From: Nostoc sp. TCL240-02
GTDB taxonomy: Bacteria > Cyanobacteriota > Cyanobacteriia > Cyanobacteriales > Nostocaceae
Reading direction: 5' to 3'
Length of the DNA stretch: 64,000 nucleotides
NCBI RefSeq assembly: GCF_013343235.1
Contig: NZ_CP040094.1
Coordinates: 2,356,501 to 2,420,500, forward strand
Numbering within the stretch: the first letter of the stretch is position 1; each line of letters starts with the position of its first letter. Shown in pieces: positions 18,466 to 27,991 of the stretch. The position numbers and the translations under genes are program-made. Under the pieces are notes generated by a model. It ran no database searches. It worked only from the letters and a program-made list of their open reading frames with translations, and was not told the DNA's origin.

Positions 18466-18507
18466 CTTTTCATTCCAATTCTGCTTTTTTAGGGGATAGC
18501 CTGGTTA

Positions 18508-18726
18508 TATTTAGTCCATTAGAATAGACTCATCCACAAATTACTTAGAGGACTTTTCCTCCAAGGTTTCTACCTTAATCAAGTGGATGTATCTAAAGTG
18601 GTTTTATATGAATTGTTGTACGCTTTTGCCGCCCAAAATTACTATTGTGGCGTGAAAATTAATGGTGGTGTTACTTCAAAGCTTCCTAAGTTATATCCTA
18701 ATTTGACATCTAATCCAGTAGCTTAA
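18508..18726 (+). pseudogene. Coding-like remnant, possibly the 3' end of a lost gene
   Basis: The frame is open for about 70 codons to TAA 18724-18726 after an in-frame TAG, but it has no ATG at its head. The peptide looks protein-like (VVLYELLYAFAAQNYYCG, then KLPKLYPNL). A second short coding-like piece, LVINYGVEIDFCQPIDFA, ends near 18858. Both may be debris of one gene. The family was not recognised. Confidence 0.3.
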
Positions 18727-19895
18727 AATACAATAACGCTAACCAGAAATCCTAACTCTCAAGAACAAGGAAGCGCCAATAAAAGTGAAATCAAAACTTG
18801 GATAAACTTGTTATTAACTATGGCGTAGAAATTGATTTTTGTCAACCAATTGACTTTGCATAAGTCCTGATTCTCTCACTAAAATATTTGTTTACTGTCA
18901 GATTAAATTCTGAAAAAATGTATTTATCACTAATCTTTTATCCGCTAATTGAATACCAACAGATAGTTAGTGATTAAGTAGATTTGATATTACTAACAGA
19001 TTCTTGTTAACAGGGTTGTGTAGTATAAGACATTATTATTGGTTTTATTCATAGTAATTAAAAGACGCTTATAAACCGCACTTACACAAGACTTTACTCA
19101 CCTTCGTGAGTTTTATTTAAATACCCAATTTTTATTAGAGGTGGTCTACCCTGTGGGAACGCAAAGGGTGGAATGTTTGTGTAGCGGCGTACTCCTACGG
19201 TGAAGCAAGCAAGCTACATACAGTGTGCCGTAGGCATCCCATTCGCTCTGGTTTTCTAACCGCCTTTTTAACTAATGCAATCATGATTATGTTTATCAAG
19301 CAACATAGTAAAAATTAATATTTGCTTTATAAATAACCGCTTTACTTCTTAACTTGACTTATATTGAAAAATAACCAGAAATTTTTACTAAATTATGATG
19401 TTTCTCTGAGAAAACATACTTATGGTTATCCAATTTATCTATGTATTTCTTGAATTGTTACTTAGTAGACAACAGATTTGCATTGTTAACTTAATTCATA
19501 GAAAATTTCTATCTAACCCGTAGATAACAAAATCTCCAACACATTTATACAGTCAAAAATTATACTTAAGTCTGAATTTTATTCAAATTAACATCAGTAA
19601 TTGTGGATGTTAATTTATAAAATAACTTTAAAGAAATAATTTAGTTTCTGTAAAGTATGTTAGTGTTTTTATTAATTCAATGCTTTAAAGTGGTTAGACA
19701 AACTAGTTATTTAATTGGGATTTTGAAATTAAAAATAACTAAAGATAACTGCTTCTCTATCATCGTCTGCTCATTTCATTACTTTTTCGACTTGCATAAA
19801 TTCGGGTTAAAGGTGGTGTCTTTTGTGTAACGAACTTGTCAACTTTCCTAGTTCAAATAGCATAAAATACATTATCCCGAACGTTGAAACTGGCT

Positions 19896-20170
19896 ATGAC
19901 TTTAGAGATACGGAACGTTGTCATTAACAACAGCTATGTTGCTGTGGTTCGGCTAGATAATCAAAAGCTTTCGGGTGAAAAAACATTTCTGTTCTCTTAG
20001 CTACTCCTCAGTTTTCATCACTCCAGTAGGATACCATTACTCAAAATCTCTACCATTACAAATGGATTAAATTCACTGGTCAAGCAGCTATTACACTCCA
20101 AGACTATTTTACCAGTTTTAACAACGTTATTGACCTATTGCCACAATTTCAAGAGTCTAGCGTTGGATAA
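19896..20170 (+). pseudogene. Frameshifted gene remnant upstream of hglE
   Basis: ATG 19896 opens MTLEIRNVVINNSYVAVVRL and stops after 34 codons. A different frame then reads NLYHYKWIKFTGQAAITL, continuing to TAA 20168-20170, with at least one stop and one or two frame changes between. Both halves look like genuine protein sequence, so this is probably a dead small gene. The family was not recognised. Confidence 0.4.
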
Positions 20171-20388
20171 CAATTTTCGCGATCGCAATGTGCCAAAGTT
20201 GCCTGTAAACATAAGGCTTTACCTGGCATAATTCGTAATTCGTAATGATGCTAAAGGTCTCGCTAACGTAATTACTTTTTCGCCAGGATTTCAGAGGTGC
20301 TAACTGGTTGCACAACAAAAGTTTTTCATTAATTAGTAGGCAACAGAAATTACTGTAACTACACAATCCACAGTACTCACTATGCCCT

Positions 20389-23300
20389 ATGTCTGCTTAT
20401 TCAATTGATACTGCCTTAGCGGAGTTAGAAAGCCTTGTCAATAATTGTGAACAGGCTGTGATTAAGTCTATCGAGGGAAAAAAAATGAAGCCAGATAAAT
20501 CAGTGTCAATCAACAAAATTAACAGACAATTACAACACAATCCTATTGCCATCGTTGGGATGGCTTCTCTATTGCCTCAAGCCAGAAATTTGCGGGAATA
20601 CTGGCAAAATATAGTAAACAAAATTGACTGTATTACTGATGTTCCTTCCACTCACTGGAGCGTCGAAGATTATTACGATCCCAATCCTAGAACTACTGAA
20701 GATAAAACCTACTGTAAAAGAGGCGGGTTTCTTCCAGAGGTTGATTTTAACCCGATGGAATTCGGTATACCACCTAGCATTTTGGAAGTCACAGATGTAT
20801 CGCAACTATTAAGTTTAGTAGTTGCGAAAGAGGCGATGGAAGATGCAGGTTATGGCGAAAAACGTGAGTTTAACCGCGAGATGGTTGGGGTAATCTTAGG
20901 CGTGGCTATGGCCAAGCAATTAGGAATGCCACTTTCTGCCAGGTTGGAATATCCGATTTGGGAAAAAGCACTCAAAAGCAGTGGTTTATCTGACGAAGAT
21001 ACGCAAAAAATCGTTGATAAAATCAAAAGCGCTTACGTGAAATGGGATGAGAACGCTTTCCCTGGAATGTTAGCTAACGTAGTCGCGGGTAGAATTGCCA
21101 ATCGCCTAAACTTTGGCGGGATGAATTGTGTAGTTGACGCGGCTTGTGCTAGTTCCTTCGGTGCTTTAAAAATGGCAATTAGCGAACTAGTTGAGCATCG
21201 TTCTGACATGATGCTGACTGGTGGTGTTGATACCGACAACACCATCATGGCTTACATTTCGTTCAGCAAAACACCGGCTGTTTCTCCTAGTGAAAATGTC
21301 AAACCTTTCGATGCTAAATCGGATGGGATGATGCTAGGTGAAGGTATTGGTATGATTGTCCTCAAACGTTTAGAAGATGCGGAACGGGACAACGATAAAA
21401 TATATGCCGTAATTAAAGGTATTGGAACTTCTAGCGATGGGCGTTACAAGAGTATTTATGCTCCACGCAAAGAAGGCCAAGTCAAAGCCTTAGAACGTGC
21501 TTATGAAGATGCCGGTTTCTCTCCCGCTACTGTTGGTTTGATGGAAGCACATGGCACTGGTACAATGGCTGGAGATCCGACAGAATTCGGTTCTTTAAAA
21601 GACTTCTTTGATGTACATGATGACAAAAAGCAGCACATCGCTTTGGGTAGTGTGAAATCACAAATCGGACACACAAAAGCGGCTGCGGGTGCGGCGAGTT
21701 TGATTAAAACTGCTTTGGCTTTACATCACAAAGTATTACCGCCCACAATTAACATCACCGAGCCAAATCCCAAACTCAACATTAAAAATTCATCCTTTTA
21801 TTTGAATACTGAAACTAGACCTTGGATTCGTCCAGAAGGGGAAGCACCGAGACGCGCTGGTGTAAGTTCCTTTGGGTTTGGTGGAACAAACTATCACGTC
21901 GTTTTGGAAGAATATGAATCCGACCAAAACGACGCTTACCGCTTACACAGTGGTGCTAGTGAAGTACTGTTGTTTGCTCCTACGGTAGAGCAATTGTTGA
22001 GCAAATCGGAAGAGATTTTAGGTAAGTTGCGATCGCCTGAAGCACCTACACACTATGCCCAATTAGTCAAAGAATGCAAGTCGCCACAGATTCCCCTCTC
22101 TGCTCCCAGATTTGGGTTTGTAGCTGAAAATCTCGAAGAAGCTTGCAAGTTCTTGCAAACTAGCATTGACTGGCTGAAACTCAAAGGGTCAGCAGCATCT
22201 TGGGAGCATCCCCAAGGGATTTATTATCGTTCCTCTGGTATGGAGTTGGGCGGAAAAGTTGTCTCTCTATTTTCTGGACAAGGTTCGCAATACCTGGAGA
22301 TGGGACGCGAACTGGTGATGAATTTTCCTTTGATGCGTCGTCTTCATGGTTATATGGATAGCCTGTTAATCAAAGATAATTTACAGCCACTTTCAGAAAT
22401 CGTTTTCCCTCATCCTGTGTTTGGAGAGGCAGAAAAGAATGTCCAAATTGCTGCCTTGCAACGCACAGAATACGCTCAACCAGCCATTGGGGTCTTGAGT
22501 GCAGGGATGTACAGCATCCTGCAACAAGCTGGGTTTAAATCAGATTTTGTGGCGGGACATAGCTTTGGTGAACTGACAGCGCTATGGGCTGCGGGGGTTT
22601 TGAGTACGGAAGATTACTTGTTCTTAGTGAAAGCTAGGGGTCAAGCAATGGCTGCACCTGAAGACCCGGATCATGATGCGGGTAGTATGCTGGCTGTCAA
22701 AGAAGACATCAGCAAAGTTGAAGCAGTAATCAGACATTTTCCGCAAGTTGCGATCGCTAATCAAAATTCTCCGACTCAATTTGTCTTGGCTGGGCCTACC
22801 GCAGAAATAGCGAGAGTCAGAGAGGCTTTACATGAGAAAGGATATACAGCTGTATTGTTACCTGTTTCAGCAGCGTTCCATACACCGCTAATCGCCTTTG
22901 CTCAAAAATCCTTTGCGATCGCTACTAAGTCTGTTAAATTCCAAAGTCCTAAAATCCCTGTTTACAGCAACGTTACCAGTAAGCAGTATCCCAAGGAAGC
23001 CCAAGGTATTCAAAAGATTCTGGAAACGCACCTTTCCAACTCAGTGCTGTTTAAGCAGGAAATTGAAAATATCTATGCGGCGGGTGGTACTTGCTTTGTG
23101 GAATTTGGGCCGAGGAGAATTCTTAGCAACTTGGTAAAAGAGATTCTTGGCGATCGCCCTCATATCACTGTATCTTTGAACCCTAGCACTCAAAAGAATA
23201 GCGATCGCTCTTTGCGAGAAGCAGTTGTGCAGTTGCGAGTAATTGGTCTAGCTTTGAATAACCTCGATCCTTACCAACTTCCCCAAACTATCCCCCCAAT

Positions 23301-25782
23301 TGAGACGAAGAAGACATTAAATGTTCGTTTAAACGGCATAAACTACAGATCCGAAAAAACGAAAAATGCCTTCGCTTTAGCTTTGCAGGATGGGCATAAA
23401 GTCACATTACCCACCCCCGAATATCCTGATGCGGCTCCTTTGTTTAGCAGCCCAGGTGTGACTCCAACTCTCGCAGCGATCGAGACTAACGGACATAAAA
23501 AACTTACCCCAGTAATGAACGGTGTGACTGCTAATATCATCACCCAGCCAGAGCAACAGATGAATCCTGTTACCCTGTCACAACCAGTCCAGGAATCTAA
23601 GATGCAACCAATACCAGAAAAGCTGACAAATTACGAACAACTTTTAGCAAGTTTAGAATATCTCCTGACACAGTTCCAGGAAAATCAAGCCGAGAATTTA
23701 CAAGTTCACGGTACTTATCTCAACCATCAAATGGAATACGCTAAAGCGTTCTTCCAATTGATGCAGCAGCAGAATTCCTTGTTGAGCGAAAGTAAATCAA
23801 CAGCCGAAACTGCCAAAATGAAGCTAGTTGTCATGGAAAGCTTAGAGCGTAGCATGATGCAGTTTCATTCCCAACAAGGTGAAACTCTACGCATCCATGA
23901 GCAATATCTTCAAGAGCAGTTGGAATATACTAAGAGCTTTTTCCAACTTATACAGCAAGAGTATTCTCAAATCATCTCTGGTGAGGGAACAACTCAATTA
24001 ACAGAGAAACTCAGCAATTTCACTCCGTTCACCACAGAAACAATTGTTACTGATGCACCGACCAAGATAGTAGAAAGCCAGCCTTTGCCTGTAACTGAGC
24101 CTGTAGCTAAAAATGGCTTAAATGTTACCCAAGCACCTCTCCCGGCTGCTGTAGAGCCTGTAGTTGAAACTTCCTACTCCCCACTTCCCACACCGCACTT
24201 CGCCACTGTCGAGACAGTCGAGCCTGTAGTCGCGCCACCTGTCCCAGTAGTAGAAGAACCCCAAGCTGAGGTTGTAGTCAAAATTAGCTCACCCCCAGTC
24301 AACGAAGTTGTTGCATTCAAAGCAGAACCAGCACCCACAACTGCTGCACCTGTATCTGGCGCAACCATCGATATTGTTGACTTGGATAAAAACCTCTTAG
24401 CCATCACCAGTGATAAAACCGGCTACCCAGTCGAGATGCTGGAAATGGACATGGATATGGAGGCTGATTTAGGGATTGACTCTATCAAACGGGTGGAAAT
24501 CTTAGGGGCGCTACAAGAAATGTACCCCAACCTACCCAAGCCCAATTTAGAAGAACTCTCAGAAAAACGCACCATTGGTCAAGTTGTAGAGTATCTGCAA
24601 TCCCACGCTTCCAAAAGTGTTTCTGTAGAAATTGCAGTTCACGAAGTGCAACCAGCAACCGAGATTTTAGTAGAGGCTGCACCAGTAGTTGAGGTAGTTA
24701 CTACACCGGAAGTAAGCGTAGTTATCGCATTCACCCCAGAACCAGAAGCCGCTACAAGTGATGAATTTGCAAACTTAGGTGAAACCCTGTTAGCCATCAC
24801 CAGCGATAAAACTGGCTATCCAGTCGAGATGCTGGAACTGGAAATGGACATGGAGGCTGATTTAGGGATTGACTCTATCAAACGGGTAGAAATCTTAGGG
24901 GCGATGCAAGAAATGTACCCCAACTTACCTAAACCGAATATCGAAGAACTCGGCGACCTCCGCACCATTGGTCAAATAGTTGATTACCTACAGCAGTTGG
25001 CTGGAGGTGAAAAAAAAAAGTCTGAGCCTGAGTTTGTCCAACAGCAGCCACCGGAATTAGAGCATAATATCCAGCGCCATCTCGTCAAACTCAGAAGCCT
25101 AGCACAGCCTGATTATTTGGATTTCACGTTACCAGAGGGACACATCGGTTTAATCACCGATGATGGTTCCCTCACCACTTACAAATTGACTGAATCCCTA
25201 ATCGAGAAAGGCTGGAAATTAGTAGTTATCAGCTTTCCCCAATCGCTCATCGCCCAACAAGCGCCCTTACCCACAGGAGTAACCCGCGTCACCTTAGCAA
25301 ACTTGAGTGAAGAACATCTTCAACAACAATTGCAAGCGATCGCATCTCACTGCGGAACGATTGGGGCTTTTATTCATCTCCATCCGATATTTGTAGGAAA
25401 TCACACCGGAAGTATTTCTTATAACGAATCAGAAAAGGCGATCGTCAAGCACGTATTTTTGATGGCGAAACACCTTAAACCCTCCCTCAACGAAGCCGCA
25501 AAGCATAGACGTAGTTGTTTCTGCACAGTTGCTCACCTGGATGGAGCCTTCGGTTTAGAGTACAAAGTCAACTTCGGTGCGATCGGTGCTGGTTTGTTTG
25601 GATTAACCAAAACCCTGAGATGGGAATGGCCAAAAGTTTTCACCCGTGCGATCGACCTAAGCCCCAGACTTGACGCTAAACAGTCAGTACAAAACATCAT
25701 TGCCGAACTTCACGATCCCAACCTTTATATAAGTGAAGTTGGCTACGGCTCACAAGGACGAGTCACCATTATCGCCGATTAA
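20389..25782 (+). CDS. hglE: Heterocyst glycolipid synthase HglE (KS-AT-ACP-ACP, PfaA-like)
   Basis: The 1797-residue iterative PUFA-synthase-like polyketide synthase starts with a ketosynthase at about residues 50-510 (VDAACASS with C253, EAHGTGT, GHTKAAAG). An acyltransferase lies at about 620-940 (GQGSQYLEMG, GHSFGE with S725). A Gln-rich helical linker contains a duplicated 65-residue unit (EYAKAFFQLMQQ near 1115, EYTKSFFQLIQQ near 1180). Two near-identical ACPs carry phosphopantetheine serines S1365 and S1496 in LGIDSIKR. The C-terminal ~240 residues look like the structural half of a ketoreductase; the catalytic half begins the next gene. HglE elongates the acyl chain of the heterocyst glycolipid. 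HetI is the likely activator. The start is ATG 20389; conserved sequence begins near residue 50. Confidence 0.93.
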   Translation: MSAYSIDTALAELESLVNNCEQAVIKSIEGKKMKPDKSVSINKINRQLQHNPIAIVGMASLLPQARNLREYWQNIVNKIDCITDVPSTHWSVEDYYDPNPRTTEDKTYCKRGGFLPEVDFNPMEFGIPPSILEVTDVSQLLSLVVAKEAMEDAGYGEKREFNREMVGVILGVAMAKQLGMPLSARLEYPIWEKALKSSGLSDEDTQKIVDKIKSAYVKWDENAFPGMLANVVAGRIANRLNFGGMNCVVDAACASSFGALKMAISELVEHRSDMMLTGGVDTDNTIMAYISFSKTPAVSPSENVKPFDAKSDGMMLGEGIGMIVLKRLEDAERDNDKIYAVIKGIGTSSDGRYKSIYAPRKEGQVKALERAYEDAGFSPATVGLMEAHGTGTMAGDPTEFGSLKDFFDVHDDKKQHIALGSVKSQIGHTKAAAGAASLIKTALALHHKVLPPTINITEPNPKLNIKNSSFYLNTETRPWIRPEGEAPRRAGVSSFGFGGTNYHVVLEEYESDQNDAYRLHSGASEVLLFAPTVEQLLSKSEEILGKLRSPEAPTHYAQLVKECKSPQIPLSAPRFGFVAENLEEACKFLQTSIDWLKLKGSAASWEHPQGIYYRSSGMELGGKVVSLFSGQGSQYLEMGRELVMNFPLMRRLHGYMDSLLIKDNLQPLSEIVFPHPVFGEAEKNVQIAALQRTEYAQPAIGVLSAGMYSILQQAGFKSDFVAGHSFGELTALWAAGVLSTEDYLFLVKARGQAMAAPEDPDHDAGSMLAVKEDISKVEAVIRHFPQVAIANQNSPTQFVLAGPTAEIARVREALHEKGYTAVLLPVSAAFHTPLIAFAQKSFAIATKSVKFQSPKIPVYSNVTSKQYPKEAQGIQKILETHLSNSVLFKQEIENIYAAGGTCFVEFGPRRILSNLVKEILGDRPHITVSLNPSTQKNSDRSLREAVVQLRVIGLALNNLDPYQLPQTIPPIETKKTLNVRLNGINYRSEKTKNAFALALQDGHKVTLPTPEYPDAAPLFSSPGVTPTLAAIETNGHKKLTPVMNGVTANIITQPEQQMNPVTLSQPVQESKMQPIPEKLTNYEQLLASLEYLLTQFQENQAENLQVHGTYLNHQMEYAKAFFQLMQQQNSLLSESKSTAETAKMKLVVMESLERSMMQFHSQQGETLRIHEQYLQEQLEYTKSFFQLIQQEYSQIISGEGTTQLTEKLSNFTPFTTETIVTDAPTKIVESQPLPVTEPVAKNGLNVTQAPLPAAVEPVVETSYSPLPTPHFATVETVEPVVAPPVPVVEEPQAEVVVKISSPPVNEVVAFKAEPAPTTAAPVSGATIDIVDLDKNLLAITSDKTGYPVEMLEMDMDMEADLGIDSIKRVEILGALQEMYPNLPKPNLEELSEKRTIGQVVEYLQSHASKSVSVEIAVHEVQPATEILVEAAPVVEVVTTPEVSVVIAFTPEPEAATSDEFANLGETLLAITSDKTGYPVEMLELEMDMEADLGIDSIKRVEILGAMQEMYPNLPKPNIEELGDLRTIGQIVDYLQQLAGGEKKKSEPEFVQQQPPELEHNIQRHLVKLRSLAQPDYLDFTLPEGHIGLITDDGSLTTYKLTESLIEKGWKLVVISFPQSLIAQQAPLPTGVTRVTLANLSEEHLQQQLQAIASHCGTIGAFIHLHPIFVGNHTGSISYNESEKAIVKHVFLMAKHLKPSLNEAAKHRRSCFCTVAHLDGAFGLEYKVNFGAIGAGLFGLTKTLRWEWPKVFTRAIDLSPRLDAKQSVQNIIAELHDPNLYISEVGYGSQGRVTIIAD

Positions 25783-25794
25783 TTAGTTCTTTGA

Positions 25795-25916
25795 TATAGC
25801 AGTCTTATTTGAGTTGTGAAAATTCCTGTTTTTAACGAACCGCAAAGGACGCAAAGAGCGCAAAGGAAGAGAAGAAATAAACAGAGAATTTCACAACTTT
25901 TTTAGGGCTGCTATTA
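25795..25916. repeat. MITE-like palindromic element between hglE and the KR-DH gene
   Basis: The ends TATAGCAGTC and GGGCTGCTAT, with inner arms TTGAGTTGTGAAAATTC and GAATTTCACAA, enclose a core AACGAACCGCAAAGGACGC. The same element in reverse orientation lies at 27775-27903. A further GCGCCCTTTGCGGTTCG copy of the core is at 25959-25977. Confidence 0.8.
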
Positions 25917-26019
25917 GTATGCTTTTCACTACAATAAGACTACTTTTTTATCTTACTTTGCGCCCTTTGCGGTTCGTATATCCAAAAAAACCAATTTATG
26001 CAGGTATTCACGAGGATTT

Positions 26020-27747
26020 ATGACACAAACAGCCCAGCTTAGTCCATCATCTGTCTTTGTCGTGAGCGGCGGTGCAAAAGGGATTACGGCTGAGTGTACT
26101 ATCAGATTAGCCCAACAGCAACCCTGCAAATTCATCCTCCTCGGTCGCTCCGAACTATTAGAAACCGAGCCAGATTATGCTCAAAACTCCGATGATTCCG
26201 CATTGAAAAAATGCATCATGGAAAATCTTCTTTCTCAAGGAGAGAAGCCCACACCCATGAATGTGCAAAAAATATATAACAAAATTACCTCCAGCCGTGA
26301 AATTAAAAAGACTCTAGCAGCAATTGAAAAAACCGGAGCTAAAGCAGAATATATCAGCGTCGATGTTACAGATACGCCAGCTTTACAAGAAAAACTAGCC
26401 ACTGCTGTGCAACGTCTTGGGCCAATTACCGGAATCATCCACGGCGCTGGAAACTTAGCTGATAAGTTAATTGAAAAGAAAACAGAAGAAGATTTTGAAA
26501 AGGTTTACACCGCCAAAGTTCAAGGTTTAGAAAATCTACTGGCTTGCGTCAACCCTAGTCAACTTCAGCATTTAGTTTTGTTTTCTTCCGTAACCGGCTT
26601 TTACGGAAATCCCGGACAATCTGATTATGCGATCGCAAATGAAATTCTGAACAAATCAGCCCATATATTTAAGCAAAGCTATCCCTCATGTCATGTCGTC
26701 GCAATCAACTGGGGCGCTTGGGATAGTGGAATGGTGACAGCAGAATTAAAGAAGATTTTTCAAGAGCGAAAAATTGATATAATTCCCATTGCAGTTGGGG
26801 CACAAATGCTCGTTAAAGAAATGGATAATTCCAATCATACAACTGCACAAGTTGTTATTGGTAGCCCACTAGTTCCACTGGCGGCGGAGTTAGATTCAGA
26901 ACTACGAACCTATCGTATTCGTCGCCAAATGACATTGGAGGCTAATCCATTTTTACACGATCATACTATTGCTGGTTCTTCAGTTTTACCAGCAACTTGT
27001 GCAATGACTTGGATTATCAATGCCTGTGAACAATTATATCCCGGTTATCGGTTGTTTAATTACCAAGATTTTAAAGTTTTAAAGGGGATTACTTTCAATG
27101 AAACATTAGCGAAGGAACATTTTTTAGAAATAGAAGAAATTTCTAAAGTTAATCTTGAAAGAATCGAACTTAAAGCCAAAATTTCGAGTAAAAATCCAGA
27201 AGGCAGAATCCACTTTCATTTTAGCGCTCAACTAAATCTCCAGCGTGAAATCCCAGATGCACCAATCTATGAATCTCTCAATCTCGAATCAGATAACATC
27301 ATCACCACTACAGGAAAAGCTTTTTACCAAAATGGTGGGGCGACATTATTTCACGGTCCCGGTTTTCAAGAAGTCAAGAGAGTTTTAAACATCAGTCCTG
27401 AAAAAATCACAACAGAATGTCTGTGGCCAGAACTCACTGCACAGGAACAAGGACAATTCCCTGTGCAATGGGTAAATCCTTACACAACAGACTTGAGTAT
27501 GCACGCTTTATGGATTTGGACACAACACTTTCATGAAGAAGGTTGTTTACCTGGAAAAGTCGAAAAATTTGAACAGTTTGAAGCTATACCACATAACGAA
27601 ACATTTTACGTTTCTTGTGAAGTACTAGCTAAGACACCAAGTAGTGCGATCGCAAACTTTATCATACACGATCGCGAAGGTAAAATCTATTCACGAATGC
27701 TCGGCGCTCATGCCATTATTTGGTCAATGAAAATGCTCAGAAGCTAA
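26020..27747 (+). CDS. HGL synthase ketoreductase-dehydratase protein
   Basis: The 575-residue protein starts with a ketoreductase domain (residues about 10-280): Rossmann VFVVSGGAKGIT, LFSSVTGFYG and the catalytic SDYAIAN. A hot-dog dehydratase domain follows (about 295-570) with LHDHTIAGSSVLPATCAM, in which H313 or H315 would be the general base. It reduces the 3-keto group and dehydrates the product in each HglE cycle. It begins exactly where a PfaA ketoreductase would continue after the structural subdomain at the end of HglE, so one KR module appears split over two polypeptides. In PCC 7120 nomenclature it would be hglF or hglG; I could not decide, so no symbol is given. Confidence 0.85.
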   Translation: MTQTAQLSPSSVFVVSGGAKGITAECTIRLAQQQPCKFILLGRSELLETEPDYAQNSDDSALKKCIMENLLSQGEKPTPMNVQKIYNKITSSREIKKTLAAIEKTGAKAEYISVDVTDTPALQEKLATAVQRLGPITGIIHGAGNLADKLIEKKTEEDFEKVYTAKVQGLENLLACVNPSQLQHLVLFSSVTGFYGNPGQSDYAIANEILNKSAHIFKQSYPSCHVVAINWGAWDSGMVTAELKKIFQERKIDIIPIAVGAQMLVKEMDNSNHTTAQVVIGSPLVPLAAELDSELRTYRIRRQMTLEANPFLHDHTIAGSSVLPATCAMTWIINACEQLYPGYRLFNYQDFKVLKGITFNETLAKEHFLEIEEISKVNLERIELKAKISSKNPEGRIHFHFSAQLNLQREIPDAPIYESLNLESDNIITTTGKAFYQNGGATLFHGPGFQEVKRVLNISPEKITTECLWPELTAQEQGQFPVQWVNPYTTDLSMHALWIWTQHFHEEGCLPGKVEKFEQFEAIPHNETFYVSCEVLAKTPSSAIANFIIHDREGKIYSRMLGAHAIIWSMKMLRS

Positions 27748-27774
27748 TAATCTTCCTTTACCACTTAACATCCA

Positions 27775-27903
27775 TACAGCAGTCCTAAAATCTCTGTGAA
27801 ACTCTTTTTCTTCTTCGCGCCCTTCGCGCCTTCTCTGCGAGATGCTACGCGAACGCGGTTCGTTAAAAAGAGTATTTATCACAACTCAAATAGGATTGCT
27901 ATA
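27775..27903. repeat. MITE-like palindromic element between KR-DH and KS-CLF-AT genes
   Basis: The element is a reverse-oriented copy of the one at 25795-25916. On the minus strand it reads TATAGCAATCCTATTTGAG, then TTTTTAACGAACCGCGTTCG, and ends TTTTAGGACTGCTGTA. It fills most of the 244-bp spacer. Confidence 0.8.
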
Positions 27904-27991
27904 AATTGCCTCGTTTAAAGTTTGGGGAACAGCGTAAATCCTGCCTGTTAAATATCTCTTGCTAAATACCCAAACTCGGAGCATATAAATC

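Larger units (their letters stand above)
18466..20388. other. 1.9-kb spacer between hgdB and hglE with decayed coding sequence
   Basis: No intact gene above about 60 codons is convincing. Coding-like remnants lie at 18508-18726, about 18790-18860 and 19896-20170. A repeat-rich stretch near 19140-19255 contains motifs shared with other intergenic repeats, such as GTAGGCAT. The promoters for the divergent hgdB and hglE should lie at the two ends. No convincing GTA-N8-TAC NtcA site was found just upstream of hglE by eye. Confidence 0.55.

Noticed and set aside
20180..20388. NtcA-type GTA-N8-TAC site upstream of hglE
   Set aside because: Several GTA and TAC triplets occur but none with the 8-base spacing plus a suitable -10 box; no site is claimed.
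25783..26019. Extra gene between hglE and the KR-DH gene
   Set aside because: The spacer is filled by the palindromic element; no frame of useful length is present.
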